From NCBI GenBank assembly GCA_028693555.1, contig JAQUVD010000036.1:1-37558 (forward strand): a stretch of 37,558 nucleotides of DNA, given 5' to 3'. Shown piece by piece: positions 32,717 to 37,558 of the stretch. The number at the start of each line of letters is the position of its first letter. Position 1 is the stretch's first letter. The translations under genes and the position numbers were made by a program. A model generated the notes under the pieces. The model was not told the DNA's origin, ran no database searches, and saw only the letters and a list, made by a program, of their open reading frames with translations. This DNA comes from Hespellia sp. (GTDB lineage Bacteria; Bacillota; Clostridia; Lachnospirales; Lachnospiraceae).

Positions 32717-33479
32717 TTGCGCTGCCACCTCCTAATTGAGCTATTACCTTTAAAATGCGCTCATAAAACGCCTGCTGTGATTCCCGCGGAATGTCTCTTC
32801 GAAGCTCGTGAAAAATCACTCCATCCTGAATAAACAGAATGCGCTTGCAGTAGCTTGCCGCGTTGCAATCGTGGGTCACCATCAGAATCGTCGCCTTCTG
32901 CTCCCGATTAAGACCTGTCATCTTTTCCATCAATGCCTTGGCATTCTTCGAGTCCAATGCCCCGGTCGGTTCGTCAGCCAGAATCATTGCAGGATCAAGG
33001 ATCAAAGCCCGCGCCGCCGCAATCCGCTGCTTTTGTCCCCCTGACATCTGGGATGGAAATTTATCCAACACATCCACAACCTCCAGATAGGAAGCCAGTT
33101 TTTCTAATCTCCGGTCACTCTCAGCTTCCGGAACACTGTGAAGTGATAATGGAAGAAGGATATTTTCGCGTCCAGTCAGATTATCCAGCAGTTCAAAATT
33201 TTGAAAGAGATACCCGATCGTCTGTCCGCGGTACTGCGCAAGCATATCTCCTTTCAAATGCTGGATTTCTTCTCCCTGCATGACAATCCTTCCTCCGGTC
33301 GGTCGGATAACCGTTGCGATACAGTTTAACAGCGTAGACTTTCCCGACCCGCTGCTGCCCATAATTCCAAGGAACTCTCCCTGCATTACCTGAAATGTAA
33401 TTCCGTCTAATGCCTTTGTCTGACTATTGTTTTTTCCATAATATTTTCGTAAGGATTCTATCTCAAGAATATTTTGCAT
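32706..33479 (-). CDS. BceA-type ABC transporter ATP-binding protein
   Basis: A 257-residue ATPase of the MacB/LolD/BceA class. Walker A GSSGSGKST near residue 42, Q-loop FQNFELL, signature MSGGQKQR, Walker B ILADEPTGALD and switch His in VTHD. It starts the transporter-regulator operon. The ribosome site is a long G-run about 10 bases before the ATG. No convincing promoter could be assigned in the 50 bases between the start and the upstream terminator. Confidence 0.95.
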   Translation of the reverse strand: MQNILEIESLRKYYGKNNSQTKALDGITFQVMQGEFLGIMGSSGSGKSTLLNCIATVIRPTGGRIVMQGEEIQHLKGDMLAQYRGQTIGYLFQNFELLDNLTGRENILLPLSLHSVPEAESDRRLEKLASYLEVVDVLDKFPSQMSGGQKQRIAAARALILDPAMILADEPTGALDSKNAKALMEKMTGLNREQKATILMVTHDCNAASYCKRILFIQDGVIFHELRRDIPRESQQAFYERILKVIAQLGGGSANVL

Positions 33480-33530
33480 AAATGTGTACCCCCTTTTTCT
33501 CTGTCTTCATCATATCATTCAGTACACGTA

Positions 33531-33561
33531 AAAAAAACTTACAATCGCTGTAAGTTTTTTT
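33531..33561 (-). terminator. Terminator of the TetR-ABC operon
   Basis: A 13-bp stem (AAAAAAACTTACA with its complement) around a 5-base loop, ending in seven T on the reverse strand. It separates the TetR-ABC operon from the Bce operon. Confidence 0.88.
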
Positions 33562-33602
33562 CAATGTCATTGCGCTTTACTTGTTTACAGGGTTGATTGT
33601 AT

Positions 33603-34400
33603 CTACAGCGGAAGATTCTTCCTCTTGAAAATCTGCATCCCTGCCGCAAAACACACGATCCCCACACCATACATCACGACGCACATTGCCCATGCCTCGC
33701 CATCATTTGCAATCAGTCCATCCACCGAAAATAGCGTCATCGGTGTTGCATATTTCAAATTCTCAAACTTATCTCCCACCTGAGAAATCATCTGCACCAG
33801 CACCGAATATACTACAACTGCCGAACTGATGCCAATTGCTGTTTTTGACTCATTCCAGATGCAGGAACACAAAAAGCACACTCCGCCAAGCAGTATCCAA
33901 AGTCCAAACAGACCGGCATTGACACGAAGAAATGCCCCCATTTCCAATTCATTTGGAAAAAGCATCTCGGAGGTCATCCATATCACGCCCATCACATACA
34001 CCAGCATAACGGCAAGACTTGTAACCATGAAAACAGCCTGCGTCTGCACGATCTTTGCACGCTTCTGTGGACCGGATAACAAATAGACCATAGAGCCATT
34101 ATCTACATATTTTGCCACAAGACGATTTGCCAATATGATAATGTACACCGCAGGAAATGCAGTCAGAAGAATCCCATAGAGATATCCGGTCACGAACTCA
34201 AGCAGGGTCTGACCGACATCCGCCATACCGAACGCAGCAAACACCTCCGGCATACTCTCTGCCATAACTTTCAGGCTATCCCCCATCTCCGGGTCGAACA
34301 TACTCACGATCATTGTTGCATACATCGTCAGCACGCCCATAAAAATCACAAGCATCACCCAGTTTGCTTTCCACTCTCTTTTATATAATGTCAGATTCAT
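33603..34400 (-). CDS. ABC-2 type transporter permease
   Basis: About 265 residues with six hydrophobic helices and an extracellular/loop part after the first helix (MFDPEMGDSLKVMAESMPEV). Typical of the single-permease ABC-2 exporters encoded beside a TetR regulator. The ATG at 34400 shares its A with the stop codon of the ATPase gene (TGATG coupling) and has GGAGG 9 bases upstream. The cargo is unknown; drug or lipid-like compounds are usual for this arrangement. Confidence 0.88.
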   Translation of the reverse strand: MNLTLYKREWKANWVMLVIFMGVLTMYATMIVSMFDPEMGDSLKVMAESMPEVFAAFGMADVGQTLLEFVTGYLYGILLTAFPAVYIIILANRLVAKYVDNGSMVYLLSGPQKRAKIVQTQAVFMVTSLAVMLVYVMGVIWMTSEMLFPNELEMGAFLRVNAGLFGLWILLGGVCFLCSCIWNESKTAIGISSAVVVYSVLVQMISQVGDKFENLKYATPMTLFSVDGLIANDGEAWAMCVVMYGVGIVCFAAGMQIFKRKNLPL

Positions 34401-35290
34401 CACATTTCACCTCCATAAAAATGCAGAAAGAAGTCTTCCAGTGACTGTGTGTGAATGTCCATATCTGTCACTGTATAATTTCCGGCCTGTTTAATCGCCG
34501 CATCCAGTTCTTTTCCAACCTTCATGACCACCGTTCTTTTATTTGCCGCATCGCACTTTGCCTTGTCAAATGCCTGTACATAAGCTGCCGCCATCTGCTC
34601 ATTTTCAAATGTAATCTGCAGCTCTTTGCGTTTTCCAGAACACAGTTTTTCCATAGAATCCACTGCGACCAGCTCGCCCGCACGGATGATTGCCGCCCGG
34701 TCACAGGTCTTTTCAATTTCTTCAAAAATATGAGAGGACATCAGAATTGTTTTCCCACGCTTCTTTTCACTTAAGATCAATTCCACAAATCGATTCTGCA
34801 TTAACGGATCCAGCCCGCTGGTCGGTTCATCTAGAATCAATATATCCGGGTCCTGCATAAACGCGCAGACAATTCCAATCTTCTGTTTCATTCCTTTGGA
34901 CATTTTTTTTAATTTGCCCGATGCATTCAGTTCAAACTGTTCCATCAGCTCCGGCGCGCGTCCGAGGTCTTTCATCTGCTTCATCTTTGCCACGAAACGA
35001 ATAAACTCCACCCCATTCATGGAATCCATAAATGCAATTTCACCCGGCAGATATCCAAGCGATCTTTGTATCTCATCTGCATGTGCAAAGCAGTCCTTTC
35101 CAAGGATATTCACGCTTCCGCTGTCCGGTTTGATGTAGCCCATAAGCTGACGAATCGTTGTTGTCTTACCTGCTCCGTTCGGTCCTAAAAACCCCAGCAC
35201 TTCACCCTGATTCACCTGAAATGACAAATCAAAGACGCCGCGGCGCCCTCCATAGTCTTTCGTAATATGATTAATTTCTATCGTCTTCAT
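34400..35290 (-). CDS. ABC-2 exporter ATP-binding protein
   Basis: A 296-residue ATPase: Walker A GPNGAGKTT near residue 40, Q-loop LGYLPGE, signature MSKGMKQK, Walker B ILILDEPTSGLDP and switch His in SSHIFEE. The last 80 residues form the extra domain common in CcmA/YhaQ-type exporters. It overlaps the TetR gene by 20 bases and the permease by one base, so the three are cotranscribed. AAGGAGG lies 9 bases before the ATG. Confidence 0.94.
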   Translation of the reverse strand: MKTIEINHITKDYGGRRGVFDLSFQVNQGEVLGFLGPNGAGKTTTIRQLMGYIKPDSGSVNILGKDCFAHADEIQRSLGYLPGEIAFMDSMNGVEFIRFVAKMKQMKDLGRAPELMEQFELNASGKLKKMSKGMKQKIGIVCAFMQDPDILILDEPTSGLDPLMQNRFVELILSEKKRGKTILMSSHIFEEIEKTCDRAAIIRAGELVAVDSMEKLCSGKRKELQITFENEQMAAAYVQAFDKAKCDAANKRTVVMKVGKELDAAIKQAGNYTVTDMDIHTQSLEDFFLHFYGGEM

Positions 35291-35909
35291 CCAGATAGTC
35301 CTCCTTATATGTCAGTCTCTTGAGCATTTTCATCCATGTCTGAAATTCCTGCATCATAGGCTTCATCTCCACTTTTTTCCCATTCATTTTCAAATTGTGC
35401 ATATACCCGTCTGCCATCCACACCAGCATCTTATAAATGTACATTGGATCGGCATCTTCCTTAAACTTATATAGATCCAGATGTCCAAAATACTCCTTGT
35501 ATACGCTTTGCATCTGCTCAACCGTTATCTTCTGAAGTTCACCTGATACATCCTCTTTTTCTGAATAAAATGTCTTGACTGCAAATTCCAGAAGATACGG
35601 ATTCTTTTCCAAAATACGTACTTTTTCTCGCGCCGAATACTCTAGCACCTCATAAAAATCCGTAATTTCCTGAAATTCTTTGTTTACAATCTGCTTTTTC
35701 ATAATATCTGCAACATAATGATACAGATAGAGATATAGTTCCCTTTTATTGTGAAAATAGTAGAAGAGCAGGCCCTTGGAAACACCTGCTTTTGCAGCAA
35801 TTACGTCGGTCGAGGCACGCTTGTATTCATGCAGACCAAAGACCTCCATTGCTGCGTTGAGAATCCTGAGCTGCTTTTCCTCCGGCAGTTCATAAAATTT
35901 ATCATTCAT
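35271..35909 (-). CDS. TetR-family transcriptional repressor
   Basis: A 212-residue regulator: TetR N-terminal helix-turn-helix (LPEEKQLRILNAAMEVFGLH, then TDVIAAKAGVSKGLLFYYFH) followed by an all-helical ligand-binding domain. The ATG at 35909 is supported by AAGGGG 8 bases upstream and by the family's usual opening; the frame continues upstream into the operator and is not coding. It heads the exporter operon and very likely represses it through the palindrome at 35958-35974. Confidence 0.92.
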   Translation of the reverse strand: MNDKFYELPEEKQLRILNAAMEVFGLHEYKRASTDVIAAKAGVSKGLLFYYFHNKRELYLYLYHYVADIMKKQIVNKEFQEITDFYEVLEYSAREKVRILEKNPYLLEFAVKTFYSEKEDVSGELQKITVEQMQSVYKEYFGHLDLYKFKEDADPMYIYKMLVWMADGYMHNLKMNGKKVEMKPMMQEFQTWMKMLKRLTYKEDYLDEDDRN

Positions 35910-35957
35910 AAACCTTCCCCTTCTTCGCGAGATAAATGACGCTCTGACTTGTTCGGT

Positions 35958-35974
35958 TTGACCACATCGGTCAA
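35958..35974. promoter_or_regulatory. Probable TetR operator
   Basis: TTGACC-ACATC-GGTCAA, a perfect 6-bp inverted repeat with a 5-base spacer, lying just downstream of the predicted transcription start of the exporter operon, where a bound repressor would block transcription. Confidence 0.7.
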
Positions 35975-35985
35975 GCCTTAAATCT

Positions 35986-36013
35986 AGCATACCTGATTGA
36001 CTATTTTTTTCAA
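35986..36013 (-). promoter_or_regulatory. Promoter of the TetR-ABC operon
   Basis: Reverse strand TTGAAA (36013-36008), 16-base spacer, TATGCT (35991-35986). Confidence 0.55.
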
Positions 36014-36063
36014 CCCCTACGAAGTCATTTTATTCCTTCAAATCTGTCCTAAGTTTATCATGT

Positions 36064-36891
36064 TCAGTTCTTAACGTACACCCAATGTTTCACACGAACT
36101 GCGATGTTTCTGCTATCCTTGCTTAGGTATTGATACAACTGTACATCATTTTTAAAATATCGCTCCACCACCGTCATAATCATTTGATCAACATCCGCCT
36201 CCAACTCGTCGACCGTCTTTTCTGCTACTGTTTTTTCGATTTCCTCATGTTCTTCACGGCTGATTTCCAACTTCGCAAATGGTTTTTGCAAAATCAGATG
36301 TCCGTACATATTTTGCAGGACGATTTCACAAATATTTTCAAAGAGATCTTCATAATCTTCATGAAAGACTCTCAAAACATCGGTCACATAAGTTCCTTCA
36401 AACACTGCAAGAAACTTCTGTTCCAGACAGATGCACTGCATATAGCGAAATACGGCATCTACGCCGCTAATCCCCTTCATGCTCTCAAGAATCGGATAAT
36501 CAAGCGTAAGAATGGTATCCTGTGGCATATATTTTGCATCATAGTTTACAAGAAATGCCGGAATTCCCTGCATGATAACCTCACTTAGACACTTCATCCC
36601 ATAATCCTGAAATTCCGAAATCATATCATGATAAAGCGTCTTTAGTCGGATCGTCTTTTCCAGAACCTTTTCATAACCCATTTGATATGCCTGTGACGCC
36701 GGTGTCGAATCTCCCTCCAACATCCCTTCTTTCTGCTGTCCTTCATATTCCTGAATGCAATACAATACGGCTCCCATAAGCATCTGTGCCGTTTCGTAAG
36801 TGACAGATGAATGCTCAAGGCCCGTGTAAGATGCCGCCAGCTTTGCAACAAGTTCTACTACTTCTTCCATCCTGCTTCGTTTCATTTCCAC
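36064..36891 (-). CDS. Conserved hypothetical protein (DUF6179-like)
   Basis: A 275-residue, probably soluble helical protein with no signal peptide. Segments such as SYTGLEHSSVTYETAQMLMG, IQGIPAFLVNYDAKY-like MQGIPAFLVNYD and PILESMKGISGVDAVFRYMQ look conserved. From memory it resembles DUF6179, which is usually encoded next to DUF6323 as here. A GTG start at 36891 is favoured: it follows the DUF6323 stop directly, with GGAGG 8 bases upstream. Function unknown; no catalytic motif recognised. Confidence 0.65.
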   Translation of the reverse strand: MEMKRSRMEEVVELVAKLAASYTGLEHSSVTYETAQMLMGAVLYCIQEYEGQQKEGMLEGDSTPASQAYQMGYEKVLEKTIRLKTLYHDMISEFQDYGMKCLSEVIMQGIPAFLVNYDAKYMPQDTILTLDYPILESMKGISGVDAVFRYMQCICLEQKFLAVFEGTYVTDVLRVFHEDYEDLFENICEIVLQNMYGHLILQKPFAKLEISREEHEEIEKTVAEKTVDELEADVDQMIMTVVERYFKNDVQLYQYLSKDSRNIAVRVKHWVYVKN

Positions 36892-37422
36892 TTAGTTTAC
36901 CTCCTCCAAAGCTGCCAGATACAGATCCCGGTCCCATCGCCGCGTAAGGTCGAATTTTGCATTCTCCCCCTGTCCGCCATTTACTTGATAATCCTTATAT
37001 CCTGCACGGATTGCCTGGGCGAACACATCCAGACAGGTATTTTCCAGATAGTCCAGATCTCCGCCGCATACATCCTCAAACTGCTGGCGCATAAATGCAA
37101 TGAGTTCATCATCCGTTATTTCATCCAGCATTTCATTTTTATACAGATAAAAAATATCCTGCAGACGGATCAGTGTTTCTCTGTAATCACTCTGATTGAT
37201 CCATGTTGAATCGCAGAATGCGTAAATGATCTTCGAAAGAATACTCTCACCAAATTCGATCCTCCGCTCCTTTTTGAGAGATTCTTTTCGCTCAGCCACT
37301 AAAACCTTTGAATCCTCCTCCGTCAGCACCAGTCCATACTTTGAAGTAAATGGATTCATTTCCAGAATCTGCTGCACCTGTGTCTCTTTTATCATCAGCT
37401 CCATCCAATTCTTTTGTTCCAT
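36892..37422 (-). CDS. DUF6323 family protein
   Basis: A 176-residue soluble protein with the motifs I associate with DUF6323: NPFTSKYGLVLTEED, RIEFGESILSKIIYAFCDS, LQDIFYLYKNEMLDEITDDE and FEDVCGGDLDYLENTCLDVF. No function is known. The start at 37422 is preferred over an in-frame codon at 37461 because of the purine-rich AAAGGGGCGGGAG before it. It is directly followed, without a gap, by the DUF6179-like gene, so the pair is translationally coupled and the products probably act together. No clear promoter was found upstream to 37558. Confidence 0.75.
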   Translation of the reverse strand: MEQKNWMELMIKETQVQQILEMNPFTSKYGLVLTEEDSKVLVAERKESLKKERRIEFGESILSKIIYAFCDSTWINQSDYRETLIRLQDIFYLYKNEMLDEITDDELIAFMRQQFEDVCGGDLDYLENTCLDVFAQAIRAGYKDYQVNGGQGENAKFDLTRRWDRDLYLAALEEVN

Positions 37423-37558
37423 GCTCCCGCCCCTTTCTGTTATGAAGTGACCTCTTGTCAAGTGTTAATTTTAAGAAATCACTCTTTTTCTTTATTTCTT
37501 ATTGTTCCAATGCCTGGAGCACATGGATAGAGCCTCAGATTTAACAGTTCCCGGCCTT

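Noticed and set aside
37463-37558. Possible tRNA or gene end at the right edge
   Set aside because: Fragments resembling a T-arm and a stop codon in one reverse frame were seen, but no full cloverleaf or coding signal could be supported.

Overview
The window looks like chromosome of a Gram-positive, low-GC, spore-forming anaerobe of the Lachnospiraceae (Clostridia). Evidence: strong AGGAGG ribosome sites and near-consensus TTGACA/TATAAT promoters; a large SRP RNA with an Alu domain; MecA and a CwlD-type spore amidase; a PerR-rubrerythrin oxygen/peroxide defence block; a YesMN two-component system; and DUF6323/DUF6179-like, DUF2975 and DUF1858 genes common in that group. No phage, insertion sequence, tRNA or CRISPR array was seen. 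Species cannot be named from the sequence alone.

Layout. 1-283: start of a B12-binding radical SAM gene running off the left edge. 0.4-8.7 kb: a purine-nucleoside-type (BmpA/NupOPQ) ABC importer operon, preceded by a sensing operon of a membrane-anchored BmpA paralogue, a YesM kinase and a YesN regulator. 8.7-9.6 kb: SRP RNA and tadA. 9.7-12.8 kb: a conserved hypothetical gene, then an HTH protein-dgt operon. 12.9-14.8 kb: glnK-amt with hairpins in the leader and between the genes. 14.8-16.4 kb: a GGDEF-EAL protein whose EAL domain lacks key residues. 16.5-20.7 kb: three bacterial microcompartment (BMC) shell genes with no enzyme genes, around cwlD and a membrane-anchored GH18 protein; both BMC promoters carry an exact Spo0A-box sequence. 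20.7-24 kb: a small protein, mecA, DUF1858, an AT-rich gap with DnaA-box and Spo0A-box sequences, and an SH3-NlpC/P60 hydrolase. 24.1-26.8 kb: perR, two almost identical reverse rubrerythrins separated by a structured repeat, and a classical rubrerythrin. 26.8-29 kb: DUF2975-XRE-membrane protein operon. 29.1-33.5 kb: BceAB-type transporter with its BceRS-type two-component system. 33.6-36 kb: TetR-ABC-ABC2 permease operon. 36-37.4 kb: DUF6323 and DUF6179-like pair.

How the parts may work together. The 4-8.7 kb block reads as a three-component sensor that measures the same class of ligand the neighbouring importer carries. The perR block is a compact peroxide-response unit with similar AT-rich palindromes downstream of the -10 elements. 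The most unusual part is the enzyme-free BMC locus tied by operon structure and by candidate Spo0A sites to peptidoglycan/spore functions. The second is a 130-nt element between the duplicated rubrerythrins that folds on paper into a closed four-way junction and is partly repeated 123 bp further on.
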